A DNA stretch of 64,000 nucleotides from Alnus glutinosa (GCF_958979055.1 NC_084893.1:7567071-7631070), one strand, 5' to 3'. Shown: positions 34,280-47,285, counted from the first letter of the stretch. Notes: generated by a model not told the origin, from the letters alone. Program-made: numbers and translations.

Positions 34280-36368
34280 TATACAACAATCATCTGCTAG
34301 GTTGGGATTTTCCTGAAGGCTGAGAAGTGACCTCTGTTTTCTTATGGGTTGCTTAATTATGGCTTGTGATATTAAATATGTGAACATACTTAAAAGTTGA
34401 ATTTCATGGATATTCGAACTGGTGTTGGAATCTGGCAATCTGCGCTAGAATCCAGCAACTTCTGGCCACAATCGCCGAATTCCGGCGAACTTGATTTCGG
34501 AATCCGGCCAGTTTGCTGGATTCCTGCTGTAATATACTATATTTTTTTTAATTTTTTTTTTTTTTTTAAGGAATATTTCATTCAGCGGCTCCCATTACAT
34601 TATCCAACAAATGGATGCTTTAGAAAACAGACTGTTGTTGAAGTCATATACTTAAATTCTAAAGGTCTTAGGATTTAGAGATTTAGTAGTGAATTTTCTC
34701 ATTCGTCTTGCAGACCAGTTGACTAGAGGATTTCAATTTGTGGATGAACAATTTCAGGCTTTGTAGACTCAAGTGATTGAGGGTATTCAGTTTATGGTAC
34801 TCGACTTTATGAGCTAGAAGCCGAAGTTGCACAAATCCAGCTTAATGTACCGATCTCTCTCCGTCACTTGATTTTAGTGGATCAGCAGGATTTAGTACAT
34901 GAAGGGTTTTTGTTCATCTCTCTATCAGTTGTTTTACAAACTTCTGATTATTTGAGCTACTTTTAAGACTATTTACTTTTATTCATGTTATGTTAATTTT
35001 ATAACTGGTTTTTCAATACTCTGTTTACTCTTTGTCACTTTGAGACAAAAAGGGAGAGTATTTTTATTTTTGAATTGGGATTATATTTTTGAATCGATTA
35101 AGTGATTTTTGTCTCAGAATGATCAAATGAAGAGTTTGTTAGTTTTATTGGCTACATTCTATTAACAAAATTACTATCATGTAATGTTGTTGTTTTAACA
35201 AGAATGTCGTATTATATCAGAATCTTCAAAGTATTTAAAGTTTATTTCTCTAACACAAAAAATGTCTTAATATGATAAGTTTCAATGTTGCGAGGTTCAA
35301 GAAGACAATTTCAGAGTTCCAGAAAGATTTTGGGCAGTTTTCAACTAAGCAAAAGTTGGATCCCTTGTTTTTGTTCGGATGGTCCACTTAAGCGTTCAGA
35401 CGCCCATTTGTGTCGAAAAGATTCTGAACAGCTCAGCGTTCCAGCGTGCACCGTCTAGACGACAGTCAGAGTTCGAGAAGAATAAAAGTAATTTTGTTGA
35501 ATTAGAAACTGCGCAGAATTTGTCGCCACTTTTGGGGGCACCAGCCGCCACCCTTAGGGGGTGGCTCCGAGGGCCAAGAAAACGCATATGACTCGAAGAA
35601 ATTGAGGGCCAAGTTCAATCTCGGAGTTGAAAACAAAGATTAACGCAGAGATCTGAGTTTCTGGCGATTTTTCAAGAGTTAGAACTTAGAAGGAACTAGG
35701 AAGAAGGACCAAAAAGTAAGACAAAAAAAAAACATGACTTTTTTTAAAAAATAATGTAGTCTTGTAAAGCGGATGAATAGATATTTATATTATGTGAGAG
35801 GGACTGAGGGAGAGCCAAAGGTCAGTCCGGCAATAATTACGTTGTGAGCTTCGAGGAAGTTTCCAAGAAGTCGCTTAATTTTTCTTTTTCTTTTGACGCG
35901 TCACGCGTGCGACCAACTTGTATTCTTTCTCATATATGCATACAACGCGGCATCCAAGTTGTAAAAGCACCGACCTTAGATTTTCAACCTTTTTTTTTTT
36001 TTTTTTTTTTTTTTAATTATTTAGAAAATAAAATTATTTTTTATTTTTTTATAAAAACATTTTACAATAGATTTTTTTTTTTTTACAACTCGAATGAATC
36101 AAAACCGAGTTTCACCACATGCCCATGAGCCTTTTTCCCATATTAAACATCTGGCAAACAAGAACATGACCCCAGAAATAGAAGGAGAAGCAAGTGCGCG
36201 CATATATTCTCATTACATTGATGCCGTGGTCGAGAAGGGTTTGATTTTTCTGGGTCTTCTAGTATTGACCAATCAATTGTATTGGTGGAGATGAGAGCCA
36301 TCGGGGTGGCTTCCCCTCCCAAGGGTGGCTCCCTCAAACCTCCAAGGGAATGGCTGCCGCCACCCCAA

Positions 36369-36403
<35 letters not shown>

Positions 36404-36535
36404 AAAAAAATTCTTGTTAAATAAAATTATTAAAAAAATAATTTGGTGCTGAGGTGTTAAGGAAATATTAAAACGGCGTCGTTTTTAGGCTGAGTTCTCG
36501 ATGCTAACGTGGCCAAACGATGGCTGAGCCTAACG
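34280..36535. other. Intergenic DNA with retroelement-like scraps
   Basis: No gene is evident. GAGACAAAAAGGGAGAGTA at 35041-35059 resembles the purine tract before a Copia-type 3' LTR, and 35375-35460 has LTR-like wording (GTTCAGACGCCC, TGTGTCGAAAAG), but no ends can be paired. T homopolymers lie at about 35990-36015, 36070-36082 and 36370-36400. A GC-rich stretch near 36295-36365 (GGGTGGC repeats) is not coding. Confidence 0.4.
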
Positions 36536-36543
36536 GAAACAGC

Positions 36544-38207
36544 TAGAGGTGTACAAACAGAATGGTTATATATAGTCTCTTTAGGGTTTCAAACTTAGTC
36601 TCTTAGTCTCTTTATTCCACCGTTTGCCTCTCCAGTGTCCAATGTCCCCGCCATCCAGCCTCTTGGCCCTCTCCTTGTCTCGGTCTCCTACCTCTCCGCT
36701 GTTGGCGACTGCTGTTCCTCTTCGCTCAGCTCAAGCTAGACTACTAGCTACTATGTAAGCATGCTTTAGGGTTTCAAAGACTTTAGGGTTTTCTGCTTTG
36801 TGCTTATGCTTTGATGGGTTTTCTTTAGATCTATGATTCTGTAGTGCTTTTGCTTTGATCGGTTTTCTATTTTATTTTTCTGCTTTGATTGGAGCCTAAT
36901 CCTGTTTTTTTTTTTTTTTTTTTTCTCCCTTTCTTTTCCTTTGATTTTTGAGCAGTGTCCTTTACTCAATATCAATTTCTGCCCACCAACAGAGGAAGAT
37001 ATTCCAGAAGAAAAGAGTTTGGCAATTTTTTATATCTTTCTTAATTTCTACCCATCTTGCTTTTACTCAACATATTTTCGTAGATCTGTTTGGAATGAAT
37101 TGTTATGGTTGCATATTTTCGTAGATCTGTTTGGATTGAATTGTTATGATTGTACTGGAAGTAGAAGTAAATTTTCGAGAGTTTTTTTCCTACTGTTTCT
37201 CTGTTTAAGGAGATTGATCTGATTAAGACTTTGAGGCAAAACATAAACTACAAAACCCAATAATAGGGGCCTTCAAGGCACTCGAAAGGTTCAAAATTTA
37301 TTTTAAATACTTCAAAATTGTTTTTGTGTTAAAATTTCATTATCCCATTGTATAATGTAATGGCAGAAACCAAAATAGTTCACTTCTTGTAATATATATT
37401 TAATGCTATTTTATATTACAACAAGTGAACTATTTTGGTTTTTGCCATTAACAACCTGTGTTGAACCATTTACTATGTCTTTCACTACTTCACTTGTTGG
37501 TACCATTTTAACTGCTCTTCCATTGGTAGATAATCTTGAGGATGATTCAAATTGCCGCATTTCCAGGATAAAAACTTTGATGAAGGTAAATGTTTGTAAA
37601 TTAGTTGAAACTTTTCATTTGTGCAATTATTATTTTTGAAACTTACTTTTCAATTAACTAAAGCTTATTCTTTTGTCGATGGCGCTCAATCAAGGACAAT
37701 AGTATCATTGGATTTTATCTAGAAGGATGTTAGTAATGTAGGGTTATTGTAATGTTTTGGTTTTGGCTATTTGGTTATTGTAACTTTTTAATGTTTTGGT
37801 TATATGGTTATTTGTTTGTGTTTTGAATTTGTATATTTTTTAATAAATATTTAGGATTTGTATTTAGATTTGTTAATTTTGTACGAAAAGGCAAAATGTT
37901 CAAAAAATTGTTATGTTCTATTTTGAAAAGATAAAAATCTGCACAAAAGTCTGCCCAAAACTGGTCTAAAATTGGTCTAAAATTTGCCCAAAACAGGCCT
38001 AAAGTTGGCCCAAAACCGGCCTAAAACCCAAATTGAAAAGTGGTTTTAAAACTGTCGGTTATTGAGACAATAATCGCTAACTGGCGGTTATAAAAATAAC
38101 CGCCTCCGCCTAGGCGGTTACTGTTGCGGTTGATAAAATGAAATAATCGCTAGGCAGTTAGCGGTTTTAGTCAATAACTGTTGGTTATAACCGTTTGTAC
38201 ACTCCTA
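36544..38207. mobile_element. Non-autonomous hAT element, 1664 bp
   Basis: Ends TAGAGGTGTACAAAC and GTTTGTACACTCCTA are inverted repeats of the usual hAT kind. Flanks GAAACAGC (36536-36543) and GAAACAAC (38208-38215) match at 7 of 8 bases as the target duplication; the unmutated GAAACAGC is kept in the second copy (54482-54489). The right 150 bp is a dense array of GCGGTTA/TAACCGC words, typical hAT subterminal repeats. The left part contains a spliced-leader-like TATG/GTAAGC donor near 36752 and a GAGCAG acceptor near 36955, reminiscent of the 5' UTR intron of hAT transposase genes. Only short frames remain, so the transposase has been lost. Confidence 0.85.
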
Positions 38208-38610
38208 GAAACAACGAAACTTGACGAAAAATGGACAGAAGGACCCAATTCAAAAACACGAAAAAATTAAGTACCCAATTTTCAAAATTAAAAAGTTAAG
38301 AACTATTTTTAAATCACGCTCCGACTCAAGAATTTATTATACATTTACCCTAATTCTAATAACCATTGCTGGTGGTGATGATGCGTATCTTCTTCTTTGG
38401 GGTTCATAAAAGATAGAAAGGAAACTTACCAACTGACATAAATAAACGCCGACTCTATTTTGCATTTTCATGACGTTTATACGTTGATTCTATTGTGCAT
38501 TTTCATGACGTTTATAGTCACGAACACCGTGAAACATGAGCATATCATTTCTATTTTCTACAATCAAGACCGAAAGAGTCTCGGGTCAAACCCCCAAGCC
38601 GAGGTACAGT

Positions 38611-39942
38611 TGATGAGTGCCAAATATTGTATATTTGGACCCCTTAATTTGCATTAGTTGGACCTTTAGCTTTGTTATTTTCTAATGTTTTTGGTTAGTT
38701 TTTGTATTTTGATATTTTACAGATCATGGAGAGGAAACAGTAATTTTTAAGTGAAAAAATGCAAAGTTTGGAAGTTAAAATCAGATTGGGTCAAATTTCA
38801 GGTTCTGCACAAGTTATATTATTTTAATCATAACTTTCATCTCAAACATCGGATTAAAGTGAAATCAGCGGCATTGGAAAGCTAATTCAAAATGCTACAA
38901 ATCATTGTGAAATATAATTTTCCTAATTCGAAAGTCTGCTATGTCATAAATGCCCCGCAATATAAGAGTACGAATTTCCTTGTTCCTGGCGGTTGCAGAC
39001 ACTCCAAACCCTAACATTCTTTTCTCTTATTAGGGTTTTTGAGGGGTAGAGGTGCCATATTGAAAATATGGCCCTAAAACCTAGCGTTCTTTTCTCCTAT
39101 TAGGGTTTAGAGGGGTAGAGGTGACATTTTGTAAAAGTTAGGTTTAACCTAATCTTCTGCTATAAATACCCTCTGCTATGCACCACTTAAGACATTTCAA
39201 CATTGTACATAGCAGCAGTTGGGTTCTTTGGCTTCTATTCTTTGTAAGTTTTTATTTTTATGTTCTTAATGAAATTTAGTATTTTCTTTTTAGTAATGAG
39301 TAGCTAATTTTTCAACTAAGGTTGAGGATGAAACCTCATCTTAGAAGAGCAACTATATTTTCATGAGAGTTTTTGCTATCCGATTTTATTGGATTTAATA
39401 TTTTCAGTGTTCTACTTCTTTTCAATTTTTGAGATGATTTCTTGGATATCTATTGTGATTTCCGGATACATGTGATGATTCGAGAATTGTCTCATTTAAT
39501 TGATTGCTTGAATTTTTCATTTATCAAAATGTTGGATATTCATTGTGTTTCGTTCTACGGATACATTTGATGATTCGGTTTAAACCGGATATCTTTTGTG
39601 ATTTGTGCAAAGAACGGATTCAATGAATGATTTAATTAATTTTTGAAGCATAGTAAAACATTCATAAAATTTTTACGGTGAGAACTTCGGATATCTATTA
39701 ACGAACATGAGAATATGTTGCTGTGATTTGGTGGGTGTGGATTCTAAAACCTTAGTACATTTTTGTTTTGTTTTATTTTATTTTTCTATTATTCACCAAA
39801 TTTGGAATTAGGTTAAAATAGAATTATTTTAAATAGAAATTAATTTTTGCAACGCAATTCCCTATGGATACGATCTCGCACTTGCATATACACTATATTG
39901 CAAACGATTCGTGCGCTTGCGGGTATTAAAATTTGCACATCA
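38611..39942 (+). mobile_element. Solo LTR, 1332 bp
   Basis: Starts TGATGAGTGCCAAATATTG and ends AAAATTTGCACATCA (TG...CA). It is flanked by ACAGT (38606-38610) and ACGGT (39943-39947), a 5-bp target duplication with one change. The third duplication unit has the uninterrupted site at about 54878, which proves the insertion limits. A TATA box TATAAATA lies at 39161-39168, followed by a plausible transcription start. The last 500 bp are homologous, in inverse orientation, to the LTRs of the element at 43051-53247, so the two belong to related families. Internal domain and second LTR are absent, presumably removed by LTR-LTR recombination. Confidence 0.9.
39161..39168 (+). promoter_or_regulatory. 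TATA box of the solo LTR
   Basis: TATAAATA within CTGCTATAAATACCCTCTGC. It is positioned inside the LTR as a Pol II promoter for the lost element and points towards receptor copy 2, about 1.2 kb downstream. Confidence 0.6.
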
Positions 39943-40406
39943 ACGGTCAACATGGGCGGCCTACCGGCCCCTAGACTTCTCTAGAAAGAAAGTCTCTGCT
40001 TCTAATACCTTATTAGATGTTTGATAGATACTATTAGATGTACACGTTGATCGATGTCAAACTAATCGTCGATTAACATGTGGCATCATTGATGGCCAGC
40101 TTGAAGACAGTTTTGACTTTTGATACGGCAGACAATTGCGAAGACTAAGAAATAATTTTCCACAATAAATTAATATTAAAAAAGTAGGGAAGAAAACTGC
40201 GAAGCATTTGTTGCAAGTTTGGTTTGGTCTATCTATGTTGAGCTTGCAGGCGCTGCTCTTCAACGACATGCCACTGCGTTCGATCAACATTCGCATATTT
40301 ACGGATCCATTAATATTTACGGATATAATCCATGGATTCTAGCAACTGATCATTGACTGTAAATTTTACAAAAGAAGAAGAAGAAGAAGATCATATTAGA
40401 AGTAGC

Positions 40407-43126
40407 ATGTCAGACGAGAAAACTGACTCTTGCTCCATTGTGTTCATCATTTTCTTAATCTTGATAACAGGTAATTAATAATCCAAATTTTTCTATTTTT
40501 ACTTTTGATCCTTTCTTAACTCCTCCATTAGATAATACTTTTTTCTTGCCAGTAAATTCATGTATATATAATACTATCGCTTCGATCGGTTGGTTCTCTT
40601 TTAAATTTACTAAATTTTCTTGCTCAAGATCATCTTTCATGGCATCCAAAACCTCTCAGTAGTACTATATATTAACCATAAAAGCTCTCATGCATATATA
40701 ATCAGACTTCCAAATCCAAACATGGATTTTTTTAATTTTTTTTAAAGGTTTTATTGAGGGAATTTACGTTCTCCAAGGATAATTCTTGTTTACTAGAACC
40801 AAACGTGTTGGCGTTTTTGGAGGACGATTCTGTTTCTTAAATATGTTGGGATCTAAATTAATTATTTGATTTTACAGGTGTGCTTGTCGCTGGAGATTCT
40901 CTGGAAGCAGACAGAGATGTCCTGCTAGAACTGAAATCATTTCTCGAACGAACCAATCGCGTATACCAAGGAGGATACTCCCAATGGAACAGTCAGAACT
41001 CGAGTAGCATATGCGATGATTGGCCGGGAATAATATGCAGTTCCAACCAGACAATTAGAAGGGTCACCGGCATCAACCTCTCGAACAGCCAAATCGCCGG
41101 CGAGATATTCGGAAACTTCTCATCGCTATCCGAGCTTTCATACCTTGACCTCTCCACGAACACTCTCGGTGGAGCGATCCCGGAGGACTTGAGCCGGTGC
41201 CAGAATCTTGTGTATCTCAATCTGTCGCATAACATCCTGGAAGGCGAGCTGAAATTGTCTGGATTGAGGAAACTGGAGAAGCTTGATTTGTCTGTTAACA
41301 GGTTTTGTGGGGAGGTACAGTTGAGCTTCCCCGCAATTTGTGACAAGTTGGTTGTGGTGAATATATCGGCGAATAATTTCACGGGTGGGATCAATGGTAG
41401 CTTCGATGATTGCTTGAATTTGCTGTACTTGGATTTGAGCTCAAATAACTTCAGTGGGGAGTTGTGGAATGGTTTTGCAAGGCTGCTAGATTTTTCCGTC
41501 TCCGAAAACAGTCTCACAGGGCTTGTTTTGCCGTCCATGTTCACTGAAAACTGTAGCCTGGAGATTCTGGACCTGTCGGAAAATGGCTTCATTGGTGGGG
41601 TTCCGAAGGAAATATCAAAGTGTCGAAATCTGGTTATTTTGAATCTGTCGGGGAACAATTTTACAGGGAAAATACCAGCTGAGATTGGATCGATTTCGAA
41701 TCTTGAAGCTTTGTACTTGGGGAGCAACAACTTTTCCAGTGTGATCCCTGATTCGCTTCTGAATTTGAATAACTTAACCTTCTTGGATTTGAGCAAGAAC
41801 AAATTTGGAGGAGATATACAAAAGATTTTCGGGAATTTCACGCAGATTAAGTTTCTTGTATTGCACGGGAATTCATACACTGGTGGAATAAATTCGTCGG
41901 GGATTCTCAAGCTACCTAATGTTTCAAGATTAGACCTGAGCTACAACAATTTTTCAGGTCCACTACCAGTTGAAGTCTCTGAAATGCCAAGTTTGATCTT
42001 CTTGATCCTTGCTTACAATCAATTTTCTGGAAATATACCGCCGGAATATGGAAACTTGTCCCTCCTGCAAGCCCTTGACCTTTCTTTTAACAGGCTAGAT
42101 GGATCAATACCGCCCACCCTCGGAAAATTGAGCTCACTCTTATGGTTGATGCTTGCAAACAATTCTCTAACGGGTGAAATTCCACCGGAGTTGGGGAAAT
42201 GCACAAGCTTGTTGTGGTTAAACCTTGCCAACAACCAGCTCTCTGGGGAAATCCCACCTGAATTGACGAATATTGGTAGCAATGCCACAGCTACTTTTGA
42301 GTATAATATCCGGCAAAATAACCGGATTTTTGCTGGCTCAGGGGAGTGTTTGGCGATGAGGAGGTGGATTCCAGCAGACTACCCTCCTTTCAGTTTTGTG
42401 TATACTATCCTCACAAGGAAGAGTTGCAGGAGCCTATGGGATCGGATACTTCAAGGATATGGTCTTTTCCCAATATGTGTAGCCGGTTCATTAGTCCGGA
42501 CCTTTCAAATCTCCGGTTATGTTCAACTAAGAGGGAATCGACTTTCCGGCGAGATCCCTCCAGATATTGGCAAGATGCAGAATTTCAGTATGTTGCATTT
42601 GGGTATCAATAATTTCTATGGGAAACTCCCTCCTCAGATCGGACAGATCCCACTTGTAGTAATAAACATCTCCAGGAACAATTTCTCGGGCGAAATTCCA
42701 AAGGAAATCGGTGACATTAAATGCTTGCAGAATCTGGATTTGTCTTGGAACAACTTTTCTGACACGTTCCCGGCGAGCTTCGGCAAACTAGCTGAGCTGA
42801 GCAAGTTCAATATCTCGTACAATCCACTTATCTCAGGCACAATTCCAGCAACTGGGCAATTTATAACGTTTGGCAAGGACTCATATCTCGGCGATCCCCT
42901 GTTGAAACTTCCAAGGTTCATTGATAACTCTTCAGGTGAACTCCCTAAGAGTATGGATCGGAAGCCGAAAAGGCCTACAAAATTGGCTGCATTCTTGCCG
43001 TTCCCAGCTGTGATTCTAGGTTTCTTAATATTTGGGGTTTTGTCGGTCATTGTCGTGAGTTTTAAAGTACTCGTCGATTTTACCGCTGGCAAGTTTGTTG
43101 TAAAAATTAATCTCTATTTAAACTAA
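40407..43126 (+). CDS. Truncated LRR receptor (copy 2) fused to LTR-derived tail; kinase domain lost
   Basis: Exons 40407-40470 and 40878-43126, with the same splice sites as copy 1 (27028-30732). The open frame gives about 770 residues. Residues 1 to about 745 match copy 1 closely (I estimate about 97% by eye): signal peptide, LRR cap, all LRRs, the island and most of the membrane helix. At 43048 homology stops and the frame runs into the LTR of a retroelement, adding about 25 residues (from IVVSFKVLVDFTAGK) before TAA. The juxtamembrane and kinase regions are absent here and nowhere else in the window. The extracellular part shows no stop or frameshift, so a membrane-anchored receptor-like protein is possible if the transcript ends in the LTR; equally it may be a decaying pseudogene. 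Confidence 0.85.
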
Positions 43127-43214
43127 TTTATTTTAACTTAATTTTAAAATTTTTGAATTTTCTTTTTATAAAAAAAAATATAAACTAAATAAAGTAAAAA
43201 TAATCAAAAGATAA

Positions 43215-43793
43215 TGTTGGTACAGTTTCCGGTACGGTGACATGTTGCCTTGTGATTCGTTGCCTTCCTCGATGTTCGTTCTCCTCGTAATCTACAAAAT
43301 AACAAACGGCTCGTCGGGGGTGCCGACCGGACCCCCACTCCGATGCCTAAGTCAGTTCAAACTTATTTTCTGGAGAATATCAGTAATCTCAAGAGTTCAG
43401 AGAATCTACTTGTTTCAAATACCTGACGCAGTAGTCTTATTTATAGACTCACAGTTCGCAGTTATAAAACTACTGGAGTGCTTGGAGCATAATCTAATTG
43501 GGAGTCTGAGTCCTAAATCATATAGTCTTTAATCTTATCTTCATAGAATTCAAATTGGGTAGTAGAGTCCAAACTGGACATGACACTCTCTTTAGCTAAT
43601 GTCATTCTATTAGGTACCTTATCCCATATTTGATGGGATAGAAGCCTATTTTGATATATTTTGAATATCCGTCTTTTTGGAGATAACGAATGGTCTTGTA
43701 CTTGGGTCTGATCTGGCCGGGCCAACCCGATGGGCTTGGCCCCCGATACTACCTTAGGCCCACGTGTCTTTGGAGCTGATTATTTCTCCAACA
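43215..43793 (-). repeat. 3' LTR of the 7.7-kb element
   Basis: 579 bp, TG...CA on the plus strand (TGTTGGTACAG to TTTCTCCAACA). An inverted TATA box (TATTTATA, 43438-43445) marks the minus-strand promoter. Adjacent interior bases 43794-43810 read on the minus strand form the polypurine tract. Confidence 0.93.
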
Positions 43794-44744
43794 GTTACCC
43801 CCTAATTCTCTTATTTGAATTTAGAATGTAAGAGAATTAAGTACCTCAATTTCTGAATCTGGATCTTCCATAATCTGTATCTGACAATTGCCGCCTCTTT
43901 CAAAGTAACTATGACGAATAATACCTCAAATCTCTGGAAGGATTAAAATTCTTGCTCCTTGTCGATCTAGAACTGCTGTCAGAGTTCTAATCGAGATCTA
44001 GAATTGATGTCAGAGTTCTAATTGGACTCTGATCCTTTATTAGACTTCTAATCTGATATCTTCTTAGACTTCTGATCTGATTGGACCATAAGTCCTATCC
44101 CAATTCTACCAGGGATAACTGATACCTGATACCTGATTTCCCTGAAGTAGTTGGTAAATGTTTATCTCCTCCTTGGATCGGGTTGAGTGGATCCAACTTG
44201 TGATCTGTCATAGTACTAATAGCAACTTCTCATAGATATCTTCTTCATAAATGCCTCTACATAATATTGTCGGTCGGGCCAAAGTTGTAAAAATGATCTC
44301 CTACTCTCGGTAGGAGATGGATCGGACTGATGTAGTTGATTTCATCAAGATTGTGGTGAAATGCCACTCTGAGAGAACACTTTGCGTACAACTTTCCTGA
44401 GATCAAGGTTCTGTCTGACAAAAAATGGTAAACCGTTGAAGAAAAGGCTTAACATACCCGAAGCTTCTTCATCGGTAGTGGTTCGTAGACCGCTTCCACA
44501 AAAATCTCTCTTGGGGGCTTCGGAGGCCCAGACTAGCGCTGAGGCTTTGGTTGTCTAAGACTTATAACGACTAGGGGCTTCTGCTGGCCCAAGGTTTTGT
44601 GCTTGGCGTACCAAATCTTCTAATCTGAACACCATCTAGCTTGGTCTCACCTGTGAATATCTTTATTTTCGAACTTTGTAATGTTTGAATTCTTTATTAT
44701 GGAAAAACTTTCCATAACAAATCAATTCTCACTTATCTTCTAAT

Positions 44745-45010
44745 AACTTGAACAAACAATCGGTTTACGTAAGTTAACTCCGAGGAGGGTAAGAAAAATA
44801 TTTTGTTTCAAAAATCTTTTTGTTTCGACCTCTGGGACTAGGAGGGAAAAAATCTTTTGTTTTAACCTCCGAGCTGAGGAGGAAAAAAAAATCTTTTGTT
44901 CAACCTCCGAGACTAAAAGGGAAAAATCTTTTTGTTTCGACCTCCAGGACTAAGAGGGAAAAATCTTTTTTTTTGAACTCCGTGACTAGGAGGGAAAAAA
45001 TCTTTTAGAA
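44745..45010. repeat. Tandem array inside the 7.7-kb element (about 35-55 bp units)
   Basis: Five or six units of the form AAAAATCTTTTTGTTTCGACCTCC(G/A)GGACTA(A/G)GAGGG. The motif GAACAAACAATCGGTTT occurs at about 44752 and again at about 45586 and 45670, forming a second dispersed repeat. Confidence 0.8.
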
Positions 45011-45784
45011 GCGATGAACTTACTTGGTTATTTTTTGTAGAGGTGATATCCCCGTATGGTTTGTTATAGGGGTTGTCTCCCCGCATCTTTTTTCGAGTTG
45101 CTCCTGAGAGATCTTAATTTGAGAGTTTGGTGTAGCTTCAGTGATTTTCCCTTTGTAGAAGCTTTAACTTTGTTGAGCTACCCCCCATAGCTTTAGTCCG
45201 CGACCGCGGGCTAAGTCGTTCGAGGCGGATAGTCAAGTCCTCTTGGTATCTTGGACTATGGTGTAAAAGAGATCTCGGAGTTCGGAGTGAGTGTCAGGGC
45301 TTCAACCTGTAAATACTTGAACTTTCCTTTTCAAATGTATCTTTTCTTTTTCATGTAAATTTTTTTTTGTAATGAACAAAATTTCAATGTTAATGAATGG
45401 AAGTCTTGAACTTTTTGACTTTCACTTTCCTTATCTTATTAGCCATAGAACCTCATAATTTTTCAAACTGAATTGAACATCTTTACCTGGAAAAAAGTTT
45501 AAAGTTTCTCACTCAAAAAGTTCTTCCGAGACATATCTCGGTTTCTTATAAATCTTACTTTTTATACTAGAGTTACCTCCAAAACTCGAACAAACAATCG
45601 GTTTGTGTCAGTTTTTTCCGAGGGAAGAACTGGTCTAATTTTTTGAAATTTAGGCTACCCCAAAAAATTTTGAACAAACAATCGGTTTGTTGAAAAATTT
45701 TACAGAGGAGAATAAAAAAAACTATTTGCATCAAAGTGTTAAGTCTTACTTGATGATTTTTTAAAGAGGTTTTATCCTCATACC

Positions 45785-46200
45785 TTCATGAAGCTTTATC
45801 ATTCCTTCCTGAAACTTTATCATTCTGAAGCTTTGTCATCCTAAAGCTTTGTCGTTCTGAAACTTTATCTCCCTGAACCTTTTTCTTCTTGAAGATCTGT
45901 TTTTCTAAACCTTTACCTTCCTGTTTGTTTTCCTGAAGCTTTGTCATCCTTGAAGCTTTATCTTCCTGAATCTTTACTGAAACTCTTTCTGAAGCTTTAT
46001 CTTTTTGATGCTTTATCTTTCTGAATCTTTCCTGAAGTTCTATCATCCTGAAGCTTTTTCATCATGTTTACCTTTCTGAAGCTTTACATCCTCTTTATCT
46101 TTTTGAATCTTTATCTTCCTAGATCTTTCCTGAAGCTCTGTCACACTGAAGCTTTTTCTTCCTGTTTACCTTGCTGAAGCTTTACCTTTCTGAAATCTTT
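45785..46200. repeat. Degenerate CTGAAGCTTT-type array
   Basis: More than twenty copies of CTGAA(G/A)CTTT(A/G)TC(A/T)T(C/T)CT-like units of 12-24 bp, heavily mutated. Read on the minus strand it gives a low-complexity Lys/Gln/Asp frame (KLQEDKASER-like), which I do not regard as a gene. Confidence 0.8.
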
Positions 46201-46339
46201 GTAACCTGTAGAAGACTTTATATATTACTGAAATGAAATTACTGAATTGAAATCTTAACCTTTCAATTTCCTCATCTCTGAATTTAGATGATCCATGTTC
46301 ATAGCATCTGGAGACCTTCAACCAAGAGGTTTCTTGTCT

Positions 46340-46975
46340 TGGTGTCCTTTCCATAACCATTTCGGGTCGTCCGAGGAAAGGACTTGGGCCGATTCTATCT
46401 TGGATGTTCTTGTCCTTCCGAAAGCCTGCAATCCCGCCGTCGTATCCTTTCCATAACCCTTTCGGGTCGTTCGAGGAAAGGATTCGGGATATCATTAACC
46501 TTATCCTTCGGAAACCTCCAACCGGGAGGTTTCAACCCTTTGTATCCTTTCCATGACCCTTTCGGGTTGTTTGAGGAAAGGATTCGGGCGGATTCTAATC
46601 GGGATATCCATAACCTTATCCTTCGGAAACACCCAACCGGGAGGTTTCAACCCTTTGTATCCTTTCCATGACCCTTTCGGGTTGTCCGAGGAAAGGATTC
46701 GGGCGGATTCTTTTCTGGATATCCTTAGTCTTATCCTCCGGAAACCCCCAACCGAGGGGTTTGAACCCTTTGTATCCTTTCCATGACCCTTTCGGGTTGT
46801 TCGAGGAAAGGAATCGAGCGGATCCTAGTCCTCATCCTTCGGAAACCCCCAACCGGAGGGTTTCAACCCTTTGTATCCTTTCCATGACCCTTTCGGGTTG
46901 TTCGAGGAAAGGATTCGGGCGGATTTCTTTCCTGAGCATCCCCACCATAACTCTTTCGAGTCGTTCGAGGGGAGG
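46340..46975. repeat. Tandem array of about 100-115 bp, six to seven copies
   Basis: Each unit has TATCCTTTCCAT(G/A)ACCC, TTTCGGGTTGT(T/C)CGAGGAAA, GGATTCGGGCGGATTC and a CCTTCGGAAACCCCCAACCG part. The TTTCCAT word recurs at about 46348, 46448, 46548, 46662, 46777 and 46879. The open frames over it are by-products of the repeat. Confidence 0.88.
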
Positions 46976-47104
46976 AGTCAGATGGACGCTGATGTAGCTT
47001 GATCATCTTTGGAGAAGTTTGATGAAGAAGTGCTTCCATTCTGTCTCGGACTGCTGCTTTATTCTTAGCAGAGATCAATCAATACCTGGGGACTGTCTGT
47101 TCTT

Positions 47105-47285
47105 CCTTGCTCTCGGTGTTGGACTAACTGAGAGACTTTCCTTGTTTTTTCTGCAGGGTTGTCTCCCCAGCTCTCGGTGTTGGACTAACCGAGAGACTTT
47201 CCTTGTTTTTTCTGCAAGGTTGTCTCCTTGGCTCTCGGTGTTGGACTGACCGAGAGACTTTCCTTGTATAATTTGTTGTAAGGGT
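47105..47285. repeat. Tandem array of about 58-60 bp, three copies
   Basis: Units GCTCTCGGTGTTGGACTAAC, then CGAGAGACTTTCCTTG, then TTTTTTCTGCA(A/G)GGTTGTCTCC. Lies inside the 7.7-kb element between two other arrays. Confidence 0.85.

Noticed and set aside
36941..37639. Short frames shared by the two hAT copies (also 53175-53923) as a captured gene
   Set aside because: The repeat of the frames follows from the segmental duplication; the peptides resemble no known family and lack conserved starts.
45786..46046. Minus-strand Lys/Glu-rich 86-codon frame
   Set aside because: Low-complexity translation of a degenerate CTGAAGCTTT array.
46384..46997. Plus-strand frames of about 100 codons with repeated PLYPFHDPFG wording
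   Set aside because: Translation of the 100-115 bp tandem array; it occurs in several frames and has no start or family support.
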